From positions 1-13,227 of the forward strand of contig QFOI01000053.1 in assembly GCA_003241175.1 (NCBI GenBank): a stretch of DNA of 13,227 nt. Reading direction: 5' to 3'. Under the pieces are notes generated by a model. It was not told the origin of the DNA. It ran no database searches and saw nothing but the letters and a program-made list of their open reading frames with translations. Shown here piece by piece: positions 1 to 7,692 of this stretch (within the stretch, counting starts at the first letter, position 1; each line of letters begins with the position of its first letter). Source of the DNA: Pseudopedobacter saltans (GTDB lineage Bacteria > Bacteroidota > Bacteroidia > Chitinophagales > Chitinophagaceae). A program made the translations under genes and the position numbers.

Positions 1-1
1 A

Positions 2-337
2 CTTTTATTGGCGGAAGCACTCAATGAGGTTAACCATGGACCAACTGCCGAAGCCTATAGTTTGCTTAATGATATCAGGACACGAGCTGGCGTTGTAACA
101 TATGCGGCGGGAACATTGGATTACACAAGTTTTAAATCCAAAATCATGGATGAACGCTTATTTGAATTATGGTGTGAAGGACAGCGAAGAGAAGATATGA
201 TAAGATGGGGCACATTTGTTAGTTATGCGGCTAGTCAAGGTTCGGCTTTTGCAACAGCAAATGATACCTTGTATCCTTTACCACAAAAGGTTATTACAGA
301 AACAAATGGCGTTGTTAAACAAAATCCTGGGTATTAA
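2..337 (+). CDS. SusD/RagB-family glycan-binding outer-membrane lipoprotein, C-terminal part (5' end outside window)
   Basis: This is the C-terminal ~111 residues of a SusD-family protein, the surface lipoprotein that binds glycan and caps the SusC TonB-dependent channel. The frame is open to the left edge and reads LLLAEALNEVN from base 2, the usual tetratricopeptide-like helix of the family; no start is visible, so the gene is cut by the window. Further marks are the helix LLNDIRTRAG, the conserved pattern DERLFELWCEGQRREDMIRWG, and the closing LYPLPQ...QNPGY, which is the typical SusD C-terminus. The ribosome leaves at TAA 335-337. The matching susC should lie upstream, outside the window. 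The genes that follow (haem/FG-GAP lipoprotein, GH89, beta-helix lectin) are the expected downstream part of a polysaccharide-utilisation locus. Family assignment is firm; the bound glycan cannot be told from this part. Confidence 0.93.
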   Translation, partial: LLLAEALNEVNHGPTAEAYSLLNDIRTRAGVVTYAAGTLDYTSFKSKIMDERLFELWCEGQRREDMIRWGTFVSYAASQGSAFATANDTLYPLPQKVITETNGVVKQNPGY

Positions 338-360
338 GATTTTAATAGTTTTAGTTAGAA

Positions 361-402
361 AAGCTTTTGGCAATCAACTTAATTTTTTTGCCAAAAGTTT
401 TT
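361..402 (+). terminator. Hairpin with T-tract between susD-like gene and the next gene
   Basis: CTTTTGGCAA (364-373) pairs perfectly with TTGCCAAAAG (388-397) across a 14-base loop. Three further outer pairs, one of them G-T, are possible, and TTTTT follows at 398-402. This has the form of an intrinsic terminator. It lies only 23 bases before the next start codon, so there is little room for a new promoter. It may therefore act as a partial terminator that lowers expression of the enzymes relative to SusC/SusD, or as a 3' stabilising hairpin. Confidence 0.72.
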
Positions 403-425
403 CCCAAAAATTGCGTTTTGTAAAT

Positions 426-1925
426 ATGAAGAAAGTCTATTTTCTATACTCGTTGTTCGTCCTGATAGTAATTATCATCAGTTGCAAACAAAATTCTAAC
501 AAAGAATCAGGAGAAATATTGACTAAAACCTATTGTGGTGCCTGTCATTTAGCACCAACGCCTTCTTTGTTAACAAAAGCAAGTTGGGAAAAAGTACTAC
601 CTGTGATGTCTAATTTTATGGGCTTAAAATATTCGGGGGACAGTGTGGTTGAATTGACTGGTGCTCAGAAATATGAAGATACTGCTACTTTGCCGTCGAG
701 GGTATTTATTTCGCCTAGTGATTTTCAAAAAATCGCTAAATACTTACTTGAAAATGCTCCGGATAGTTTTATGGTCGAAAAACACAAATCTTTTGATACT
801 ACTACCACTTTCAAAGTATTCTCACCGCAAACGGAAGGGCTTCCCTTTACAACGGCTATCGCTTACGACAGTATAGGAAAATCAATATGTATTGGCAGCG
901 CCACTACAAGATCATTGGAGGTATACAATCTACAGATGCAAAAGCAACGATCAATATCGGTAGAAAACATGGTAACCGCTTGTAGTATTGGGCAAAATGA
1001 TTATCAAATAACGAATATTGGAGCATTCAAACCTGAACCAAATAGTGTTTCTGGGAATGTGATGTTGTTGGACCGCAATCCGAAATCAAAGCCAATAAAG
1101 ATTTTGGATAGTCTTAATCGTGCAGTTGACAGTCATATTGTGGATTTGGATAATGATGGCAAAAGAGATATTCTAGTCGATGAGTTTGGTTTTTTAAAAG
1201 GGACTTATTCTTGGTACAAAAACATGGGTAACGGCCAATATACTAAGAATATTTTAAGATATACACCAGGCGCGTTGAGGTCATATGTGGAAGAGGAGAA
1301 TGGTGATGGATTGATGGATATATGGACTTTGTTTGGACAAGCGAGAGAAGGTATTTCTTTATTTGTCAATAAAGGTAATGGTCGTTTCGAAGAGAAAACC
1401 ATTTTGCAGTTCCCTTCCGTTTATGGCTCCACTTATTTTGAGCTGGTAGATATGAATGGTGATGGCAAAAAAGATATAGTCTACACATGTGGCGACAACA
1501 ATGATTATTCCTCTATATTAAAACCTTACCACGGTATTTATATCTATCTGAACGAAGGAAACTATAACTATAAACTAGCAAAGTTTATTCATCTTGACGG
1601 ATGCTATAAGGCAGTCGTAAAGGATTTCAACAAAGATGGTATATTGGACATTGCATCTATTGCTTATTTCGCAGATTACGTTAATCATCCAGAAGAATCT
1701 TTTACCTATTTCGAAGGAAAAGGAAAACTAGAATATCGTCCATCTATCATAAAGTCCTTGCCTTTGGGGAGATGGGTATGCATGGATGTTAACGACTTAG
1801 ATGGAGATGGAGATCTGGATATCTTACTGGGAAATCTAGCCGCCGATTATTTGGGAAGAAAAGATTGGCAACAAATGTGGATGTCAGCACCAGCTTTTGT
1901 AAAAATTATCAATACCACAAAATAA
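426..1925 (+). CDS. Lipoprotein with c-type haem motif and FG-GAP/VCBS repeats
   Basis: A predicted 499-residue surface or periplasmic lipoprotein. ATG 426 was chosen because it opens a clean lipoprotein signal: Lys-Lys, a hydrophobic core to residue 19, then Cys20 (IIISC). The frame is open further upstream, but that would place the signal inside the protein and run through the hairpin. Residues 37-41 (CGACH) form a CxxCH covalent haem-binding motif, followed by a Pro-rich turn and the pattern W..VLPVM..FMG, where Met61 or Met65 could be the distal haem ligand. From about residue 140 the protein is a beta-propeller-like array with DxDxDG-type calcium loops at D240-D248, D342-D350, D400-D408 and D457-D465, plus one weaker copy near E290-D298. 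Bacteroidetes encode many VCBS proteins with such an N-terminal haem domain; their role is not established. It sits 25 bases before the GH89 gene and is probably co-transcribed with it. Confidence 0.85.
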   Translation: MKKVYFLYSLFVLIVIIISCKQNSNKESGEILTKTYCGACHLAPTPSLLTKASWEKVLPVMSNFMGLKYSGDSVVELTGAQKYEDTATLPSRVFISPSDFQKIAKYLLENAPDSFMVEKHKSFDTTTTFKVFSPQTEGLPFTTAIAYDSIGKSICIGSATTRSLEVYNLQMQKQRSISVENMVTACSIGQNDYQITNIGAFKPEPNSVSGNVMLLDRNPKSKPIKILDSLNRAVDSHIVDLDNDGKRDILVDEFGFLKGTYSWYKNMGNGQYTKNILRYTPGALRSYVEEENGDGLMDIWTLFGQAREGISLFVNKGNGRFEEKTILQFPSVYGSTYFELVDMNGDGKKDIVYTCGDNNDYSSILKPYHGIYIYLNEGNYNYKLAKFIHLDGCYKAVVKDFNKDGILDIASIAYFADYVNHPEESFTYFEGKGKLEYRPSIIKSLPLGRWVCMDVNDLDGDGDLDILLGNLAADYLGRKDWQQMWMSAPAFVKIINTTK

Positions 1926-1950
1926 TTTATTTCCGTCTTATTCCTTTTTT

Positions 1951-4056
1951 ATGAAAAAAATATCGCTCGCCATCTTAATATTTTTATCTAGCAGATTAAA
2001 TGCTCAAGATTTCAAAGCGGCTCAAGATTTAATTAATCGTCGTGTCCCTTGGCTAAATGAAAAAATTCTATTTTCTAAAATCGAAAAAACAAAAAACGGA
2101 AAAGACGTTTTTACAGTAGAATCTCAAAAAAATAAAATAAAAATTGGAGCATCTTCTACCTCGGCCGCAACCAAAGCTTTAGGCTACTATTTGAAAATGT
2201 ATTGTCATAGAAGTTTGTCGCATTTGGGTGACAATCTTTCTGCCATTCAAAGTTTACCCACAATTTCTAAAAAGGAAACTATTGTTTCAAATTTTGAGAC
2301 GCGTTATGCACTGAACTATTGTACGATTAGTTATTCGATGGCGTTTTATAATTGGGAACAATGGCAACACGAGCTAGACTATATGGCACTCAACGGAGTT
2401 AATCTGATGCTTGCACCCATCGGCGATGAAAAAATATGGCAAAAAGTTTTACGCAAATATGGTTATTCAGACAAAGAAATAGCTCAGTTTGTACCTGGTC
2501 CAGGTTTTACTGCATGGTGGCTAATGGGAAATCTCAGTGGTTGGGGCGGTGCTGTAACTAACAAATATATAGACAATCAATACTTGTTGGAAAAGCAGAT
2601 ATTGAAACGGATGGAACAACTTGGTATTGAACCCATTTTTCAAGGCTTTTACGGTATGGTTCCAGATGACTTGAGGACAAAGCATAAGGATTGGAATATT
2701 GTAGATCAAGGAACTTGGGCAGGTGGTTTTAAAAGACCTGAGATCCTATTACCAACAGATGTACATTTTTCTGAAATAGCAACGGTCTACTATAATAGTG
2801 TCAAAGAACTATACGGAGACAATATTCATTATTTCGGAGGTGAGCCTTTCCATGAAGGTGGTATCACAAAAGGTATTGATGTCATTGCCTGTGCTCAGCG
2901 CATCCAGGAATCTATGCAGAATAACATTCCAAATAGTACTTGGGTTTTGCAGGGATGGCAAGGAAATCCGACAGATAAACTATTAGATAAATTGGATAAA
3001 TCTCATGTGTTGATCCAAGAATTATTTGGAGAAAACACAAATGATTGGTACAAAAGAAAAGGATACAATCATACACCCTTTGTCTGGTGTACGGTTACCA
3101 ATTTTGGCGAGAAACAAGGGCTGTACGGGAAGCTACAAAGGTTTGCAGATGAAGTCTATCGGGCGAGAAACAGTGAATTTGCAAATGATATGCAAGGTAT
3201 TGGTATCATGCCAGAAGGAATCAACAACAACCCTGTGGTCTACGAATTCGTATTGGATTTAAACTGGCAAGAGAAAAAAGTGGATGCTAAAGAATGGATT
3301 CCTGCATTTGTAAAAGCGAGATATGGGTCTGACAACGAAAACCTACTAAAAGCCTGGTCTATTTTTTTAGAAACTGTTTACAAAAGTTTTAGTGAACTAC
3401 AACAAGGACCTCCTGAGTCGATATACTGTGCAAGACCCTCTTTGGAAGCGGGAAGTGCCTCAACTTGGGGAACTAGAAAACGCAACTATGATTCCGCATT
3501 ATTTGCACAGGGTGTAAAACTCTTTTTAGATGCTGAAAAAGTTGTCCCTGAAACAGAAACGTATAAAACCGACAAAATCGATTTCATAAGGCAGGTAAAC
3601 TCGAATAAAGGTGAGATTTTGTATAAAAACATGCTTGATGCCTACAACCAATATAGTCTAGAAAGATTCAAAATCTCCTCTAGTCAATTTTTGAATGCAA
3701 TCTTAGTACAAGATTCAGTATTGTCTAATTCCAAATATTTTAGATTGAATAAGTGGCTTGACGAGGCAACATCTTTGAGTGAAAAAGACAATGACATTAC
3801 CAATTTTGTATATAACAACGCCAAGATGCAAATTTCTATCTGGGGACCAACATCCAACCCAGAAACGGATCTTCACGATTATGCCAACAAAGAATGGAGC
3901 GGTATGATGAAATCATTTTACCATGCCCGATGGAAAATGTTTGTAGATAATTGTTTGGAGTGTCTTCGGGGAAAAAGCACGCAAGATGTTGACTATTTTA
4001 GTTTTGAAAAACAATGGACTCAAAATGCTTATAAACAACACCAAAAGAATCATTGA
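1951..4056 (+). CDS. GH89 alpha-N-acetylglucosaminidase, secreted
   Basis: A 701-residue glycoside hydrolase of family GH89, related to human NAGLU. These enzymes release terminal alpha-linked N-acetylglucosamine, for example from heparan sulfate ends or GlcNAc-alpha-1,4-Gal caps of mucins, with retention of configuration. Residues 1-18 form a signal peptide (cleavage likely at LNA-QD), so it works in the periplasm or outside. About residues 20-95 are the N-terminal alpha/beta domain. Residues ~110-440 are the (beta/alpha)8 barrel with family hallmarks: YCTISYSMAFYNWE, MALNGVNL, AWWLMGNLSGWGG and QGFYGMVP. The two expected catalytic acids are present: Glu302 in EPFHEGG and Glu422 in MPEGINNN. 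The rest is the C-terminal all-helical domain, and the length is near that of full enzymes. It follows the haem/FG-GAP gene by 25 bases and the beta-helix gene starts 25 bases after it, so an operon is likely. Confidence 0.95.
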   Translation: MKKISLAILIFLSSRLNAQDFKAAQDLINRRVPWLNEKILFSKIEKTKNGKDVFTVESQKNKIKIGASSTSAATKALGYYLKMYCHRSLSHLGDNLSAIQSLPTISKKETIVSNFETRYALNYCTISYSMAFYNWEQWQHELDYMALNGVNLMLAPIGDEKIWQKVLRKYGYSDKEIAQFVPGPGFTAWWLMGNLSGWGGAVTNKYIDNQYLLEKQILKRMEQLGIEPIFQGFYGMVPDDLRTKHKDWNIVDQGTWAGGFKRPEILLPTDVHFSEIATVYYNSVKELYGDNIHYFGGEPFHEGGITKGIDVIACAQRIQESMQNNIPNSTWVLQGWQGNPTDKLLDKLDKSHVLIQELFGENTNDWYKRKGYNHTPFVWCTVTNFGEKQGLYGKLQRFADEVYRARNSEFANDMQGIGIMPEGINNNPVVYEFVLDLNWQEKKVDAKEWIPAFVKARYGSDNENLLKAWSIFLETVYKSFSELQQGPPESIYCARPSLEAGSASTWGTRKRNYDSALFAQGVKLFLDAEKVVPETETYKTDKIDFIRQVNSNKGEILYKNMLDAYNQYSLERFKISSSQFLNAILVQDSVLSNSKYFRLNKWLDEATSLSEKDNDITNFVYNNAKMQISIWGPTSNPETDLHDYANKEWSGMMKSFYHARWKMFVDNCLECLRGKSTQDVDYFSFEKQWTQNAYKQHQKNH

Positions 4057-4081
4057 TTTTTTAATGACAAAAGCCATAAGT

Positions 4082-6178
4082 ATGAAAAAGAACAATTTCT
4101 CTAATTTGTGCATTTATGCACTGTTTGGTTTGATGTTTACCTCCTGTAGCAAAAATTTTCAAAAAGAAGCTATGCCGAGGAAAGAGTTATCAGTAGTTAA
4201 TCAAACAACAGTTGCCATCAGGACATTTTATGTATCATCCTCCACGGGAAATGACACCAATGATGGACTCTCAACCAGTTCTCCATGGAAGACATTTAAA
4301 AAAGTGTCTAGTATGACATACCTTCCAGGGGATGCCATTTTGTTCAAAGCAGGTGATACATGGAGTAGTGACAACGATACTACCCTTTTACGACCTAAAG
4401 GTTCGGGTTCCGCAACAAATCCCATCGTTATAGACAAATACGGTAGCGGAGCCAATCCAGTCTTTAGCTTGACCAGATATCCCAATTCCAGTGGCGGAGT
4501 GTACGGTGTTGTTATGATGGGAAATCAATCATACTGGCAAATAAACAACCTATCCATTAATGCTAATAATGCAACAGTATTGAATACCTTGACGCAAAAT
4601 AATACAACTCAGGCATCCATTGCCGGTATTTATTTTAAAAACACAAACAGCACCGTGCAAAGCAATATATCCATTTCAAATTGTTCGGTAAAAAGTACTA
4701 GTATCAACGGACAACTATACACGCAAGCTATATTAGGAATTGGTTTTGAAGGGGCATATAACAATGTCGTAGTCGATGGATGTACCGTAGACAGTTGTTT
4801 GGCTGGAATTCATTCAAACGTTAACCTACATTTTATCAACCCCTCATCTTCCAGTTACCAGTCCTCTAACATAACATTTAAAAACAATTTATTAAGAGGA
4901 GTATGGGGTAATGGTATTGTGATCGGCTCCATAACAAATGGACTAATTGATCATAATCGTGTCATAGGAACTTCCTGTGGAAATGGAGCATGTATATGGT
5001 TAACGGGAAGTAAAAATTCTGTTGTACAGTACAATGAGGTAAGTGACCAAAAAAACGGAAGCCAAGATGGGCTTGCATTTGATGACGACGATGACGAAGG
5101 CACTTCCAATGGTGATATTTTCCAGTATAACTATTCACACAATAATTCCCATGGATTTATCATGTTTATGCCATCCGTACAAAACGTTATAGTACGTTTT
5201 AACATAAGTGTAAATGACGGATGGAGCACAGGGACTACTTCTCGTCTACTCGCATTCTCCCCGACAGGAAACAACAGCGGCGTTTCTATTTATAACAATG
5301 TATTTTACACAGGACAAGGGATTACAACAAGAGTTATCGGCACTTATGGTGGCTCAGGATCTGGGTGGGCTTTAAACATGTATAACAATATTTTCTATGT
5401 AGATGGTGGTACTATATCCGCTTTCAGTGAATCTGCATTGAACCAAAACAGTCAGTTTAAAAATAATTGCTATTTCCCCTCTAATAAATTTACATCGGCT
5501 AGTAATTACTTTACAACACAAACAAATGTAATTACTTCTGATCCACTTTTCAAAGGAGAAGCGGCCATAGGAAGCTCTTTTGGGACTAATATCATAAGTA
5601 CCTCTACTAATACAATCGACTTTTCTAAAGCCATAACAAATTTTGCCTTACAATCTAGTTCTCCTTGCATCAATACAGGTTACAATGTAACGGGGAATAG
5701 TGCAGTCTACGATTTTGCAAATAACAATATTGTCGGTCAAACACCAAACATAGGAGCTATTTGGACTACGAATGGCACCACTTCAACATATTATACTATA
5801 AAAAATAGAAATACAGGTGAATACTTGAATCTCCAAAACAATATCGGCAAGGTCGAGTGCACACAGATCAGTCCAGATTCCACGTCTGCACAATGGTATG
5901 AAGAACTACACAATGGTTATACTAGATTTAAAAATAAAAAGACAGGTCAATATATGGAAGAGCAAAATAATTTGGCTTATGAAGAATACAATTTTCTTAT
6001 TGGTAGCGACCAATGGAGCTGCGACTATTCTCTTGTAGCAAATGGTTCATACACCAGATTGCAAAACAGGTACACCAATAAGATTGTAAACAATCAAAAC
6101 AATTATGGCTATGCACAAGCTACAGCCTCATTACCTATTGGATATTGGTCAGGAGACTGGACTATAGAAACACACTAA
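4082..6178 (+). CDS. Beta-helix lipoprotein with C-terminal beta-trefoil lectin domain
   Basis: A 698-residue lipoprotein. ATG 4082 was chosen because it gives a standard lipoprotein signal (MKKNNF..., lipobox FTSC, Cys22); the in-frame ATGs at 3986 and 4064 would overlap GH89 or add six residues before the signal. From residue 48 comes the N-cap TFYVSSSTGNDTNDG...PGDAILFKAGDTW, followed by a right-handed parallel beta-helix (~150-560) with repeated NxxI/NNV rungs, the architecture of many polysaccharide lyases and some hydrolases. Residues 334-339 are five Asp and a Glu in a row, a likely calcium or substrate site. Residues ~570-698 are a three-fold repeat (YTIKNRNTGEY...NN, YTRFKNKKTGQY...NN, YTRLQNRYTNK...NN, about 43 residues apart) with W605, W645 and W693, i.e. 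a ricin-type carbohydrate-binding beta-trefoil. It is probably surface-attached and acts on or binds the same glycan as GH89. The catalytic class cannot be assigned. Confidence 0.85.
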   Translation: MKKNNFSNLCIYALFGLMFTSCSKNFQKEAMPRKELSVVNQTTVAIRTFYVSSSTGNDTNDGLSTSSPWKTFKKVSSMTYLPGDAILFKAGDTWSSDNDTTLLRPKGSGSATNPIVIDKYGSGANPVFSLTRYPNSSGGVYGVVMMGNQSYWQINNLSINANNATVLNTLTQNNTTQASIAGIYFKNTNSTVQSNISISNCSVKSTSINGQLYTQAILGIGFEGAYNNVVVDGCTVDSCLAGIHSNVNLHFINPSSSSYQSSNITFKNNLLRGVWGNGIVIGSITNGLIDHNRVIGTSCGNGACIWLTGSKNSVVQYNEVSDQKNGSQDGLAFDDDDDEGTSNGDIFQYNYSHNNSHGFIMFMPSVQNVIVRFNISVNDGWSTGTTSRLLAFSPTGNNSGVSIYNNVFYTGQGITTRVIGTYGGSGSGWALNMYNNIFYVDGGTISAFSESALNQNSQFKNNCYFPSNKFTSASNYFTTQTNVITSDPLFKGEAAIGSSFGTNIISTSTNTIDFSKAITNFALQSSSPCINTGYNVTGNSAVYDFANNNIVGQTPNIGAIWTTNGTTSTYYTIKNRNTGEYLNLQNNIGKVECTQISPDSTSAQWYEELHNGYTRFKNKKTGQYMEEQNNLAYEEYNFLIGSDQWSCDYSLVANGSYTRLQNRYTNKIVNNQNNYGYAQATASLPIGYWSGDWTIETH

Positions 6179-6208
6179 TAAATAAAATCAGAGTATCTTA
6201 ATCAACAA

Positions 6209-6250
6209 AAACATCCACTTCTATATGCCAGAAGTGGATGTTTACTTTTT
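6209..6250. terminator. Strong hairpin terminator between convergent genes
   Basis: A 14-base-pair perfect stem: AACATCCACTTCT and neighbours (6209-6222) pair with AGAAGTGGATGTT (6230-6243) across a 7-base loop. On the plus strand it is followed by TTTACTTTTTATA; on the minus strand the stem is followed by TTTTTGTTGATT. It therefore fits a bidirectional terminator shared by the beta-helix gene and the convergent Crp/Fnr gene ending at 6293, and marks the end of the glycan locus. Confidence 0.88.
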
Positions 6251-6292
6251 ATACATTTATCCGGATAATATCTACCTCCCATAGTAAAACTT

Positions 6293-6919
6293 TTAAGAAG
6301 AGAAATCGGCATCTCCCATCTCACAGATAGGAGATCCGGACAACTTAAGACTTTTCTTGACTCTAGCCAAAGCTTCGGGAGTAATTCCTAGATAGGACGC
6401 AATATCTTTACTAGGAAATTCCTCATAGTAATCTTTAAAAACCTCAATAAACTTGATATAGCTCTGTATAGCGAGTGGATACAACAAAATCAATTTTAAC
6501 CTATCATTGTACACGTTTATATATTGGGTAAGAATCTTATAAAAATTAAAATGCATTTGAGGAGATGTCTGCAATTTATTGAATAAAAAAACCTTGGAAA
6601 ATGTTAACAATACGCAAGAGGTCATACTTTCAATTGTATTCTTACTAGGAATACCTAAGAACAAAGTATTAAAATTTGCAAAAACTTGACCTTCAGTTAA
6701 GAATATCTCAACCAATTGCTTGCCTTTCAATGTTGAATATCCACGCACGGAGCCTTTTATAATGAGGTAGACATTGTCATCTGTACTACCCTCTAGATAT
6801 AGTATAGTTTTTTTTTTGACTTCCAAAATTGCTGCATTGTTTAAAAATATCTTTAGGTCTTCATTGGCAATATCAGAGAACATCTGACTTTCTCGAAGTA
6901 TAGACAAATAATTTAGCAT
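6293..6919 (-). CDS. Crp/Fnr-family transcriptional regulator
   Basis: A 208-residue regulator of the Crp/Fnr family. Residues ~12-112 fit the cyclic-nucleotide-binding beta-roll (GSTDDNVYLIIKGSVRGY is the characteristic strand-turn, here without the Arg-Ser phosphate-binding signature of true cAMP sites, so cAMP binding is doubtful). Residues ~113-145 form the long dimer helix. Residues ~165-191 (FPSKDIASYLGITPEALARV) form the helix-turn-helix; the SYLGITPEALAR recognition segment is the common Bacteroidetes type. There is no Fnr-like cluster of cysteines, so an iron-sulfur oxygen sensor is unlikely. The gene faces the glycan locus tail-to-tail and diverges from the small membrane-protein gene. 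Its coding strand holds a run of ten A (6808-6817, Lys35-Lys37). Its targets are not evident. Confidence 0.88.
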   Translation of the reverse strand: MLNYLSILRESQMFSDIANEDLKIFLNNAAILEVKKKTILYLEGSTDDNVYLIIKGSVRGYSTLKGKQLVEIFLTEGQVFANFNTLFLGIPSKNTIESMTSCVLLTFSKVFLFNKLQTSPQMHFNFYKILTQYINVYNDRLKLILLYPLAIQSYIKFIEVFKDYYEEFPSKDIASYLGITPEALARVKKSLKLSGSPICEMGDADFSS

Positions 6920-6963
6920 CCTTTTGAAGAAATTTTACTTAGTGAATATCGTAACAAAAAAAC

Positions 6964-6988
6964 ACTATGACACCACAAAAATCATAGT
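6964..6988. promoter_or_regulatory. Inverted repeat, possible operator upstream of the Crp/Fnr gene
   Basis: ACTATGA (6964-6970) and TCATAGT (6982-6988) are exact reverse complements separated by 11 bases, centred about 57 bases upstream of the Crp/Fnr start codon. A dimeric regulator, possibly the Crp/Fnr protein itself, could bind here. It does not match the E. coli CRP or FNR consensus, and a 7-base repeat may occur by chance in AT-rich DNA. Confidence 0.3.
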
Positions 6989-7257
6989 TTAAGATTAGAA
7001 TATCTTTATACTTTAAAGCAAGAATCGGTGATTATTTGTAGCATTGTATAATTGTATTTCTATTTGAAGATAATAACAAATATTAATAATATATATATAA
7101 CAAGCTAATTATAGTTGCAAAATATTGATCCAAATTAAATCATAGATTGACATAGGTCTAAAACACAAAAAACTATACAAAATAATTTAAATTATAACCC
7201 AATCGATAACGTCGGTCTCTATCCTAGTTATTATAAAAAAAGTCATTACCATTCGAA

Positions 7258-7291
7258 AAAAAGATTTACGATGACAATAGTCAATCTTTTT
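7258..7291 (+). other. Weak hairpin with T-run upstream of the small membrane-protein gene
   Basis: AAAAAGAT (7258-7265) can pair with ATCTTTTT (7284-7291), enclosing an inner TGAC-AATA-GTCA hairpin (7272-7283) with a 6-base bulge on the left side. It resembles a small terminator or leader hairpin. No gene on the plus strand ends nearby, so it could belong to an untranslated leader. The pairing is mostly A-T and weak. Confidence 0.25.
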
Positions 7292-7365
7292 GACAAAACT
7301 TTCTAGATATTCAAACAATTACACAACCTTGCAAACGAAACAACCTTAGAATGAAACTATAATCT

Positions 7366-7611
7366 ATGTCTACAATAACAATTTCAGTCATAACATTGCT
7401 TTTCTTGTGCATTATAAAGTCTATCTTATTTATACGAATTAATGGATATTTCAATTTTATAGAATTGGTACAATCTCTGACATTCTTTAAATCTGCAAAA
7501 TATTTTGTAAACTATACAAAATGTGAAAGAAACAACATAAGACTGAATAATGTTATAAATGTTTCAATACTGTTAGTTGTATTGCTAATATTGATATTTA
7601 TTTGTATTTAA
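7366..7611 (+). CDS. Small hypothetical protein with two membrane segments
   Basis: An 81-residue protein that I do not recognise. It has a hydrophobic segment at residues ~5-23, a central polar part rich in Phe, Tyr and basic residues (FFKSAKYFVNYTKCERNN), and a very hydrophobic C-terminus at ~64-81 ending in FICI. A hairpin-like inner-membrane topology is likely. The start ATG 7366 gives the whole hydrophobic N-terminus; no good Shine-Dalgarno site is seen, which is normal for Bacteroidetes. It stands alone after a long gene-free region and ends 81 bases from the stop of the convergent ketosynthase gene. The regular amphipathic middle part and lack of a competing frame favour a real gene, but high AT content makes a chance hydrophobic frame possible. 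Confidence 0.5.
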   Translation: MSTITISVITLLFLCIIKSILFIRINGYFNFIELVQSLTFFKSAKYFVNYTKCERNNIRLNNVINVSILLVVLLILIFICI

Positions 7612-7692
7612 TTCTTTTGTATTAATACCAGGAGAAAAGAATTCACTTGCTTTTTTTAATGGAAAAAGAAAACCACTTAAAGTTCCTTTAAT

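Larger units (their letters stand above)
6920..7365. other. AT-rich gene-free region between divergent genes
   Basis: About 446 bases with no credible reading frame and no tRNA- or rRNA-like structure. It must hold the promoters of the Crp/Fnr gene (minus) and the small membrane-protein gene (plus). Visible structure is limited to one inverted repeat (6964-6988), a weak hairpin with a T-run (7258-7291), and an AT-only stretch around 7070-7105. Nothing else recognisable is seen. Confidence 0.6.

Noticed and set aside
216..425. Upstream in-frame extension of the haem/FG-GAP protein
   Set aside because: It overlaps the susD-like gene in another frame and the terminator hairpin, and would bury the lipoprotein signal that begins at 426.
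3986..4081. Earlier starts for the beta-helix lipoprotein (ATG 3986 and 4064)
   Set aside because: The first overlaps the end of GH89 by about 70 bases and hides the signal peptide; the second adds six residues before it. ATG 4082 gives a standard lipoprotein signal.
7650..7668. CTTTTT...AAAAAG as a terminator for the KS or small gene
   Set aside because: The stem is only A-T pairs apart from one end pair; too weak to call in this AT-rich spacer.
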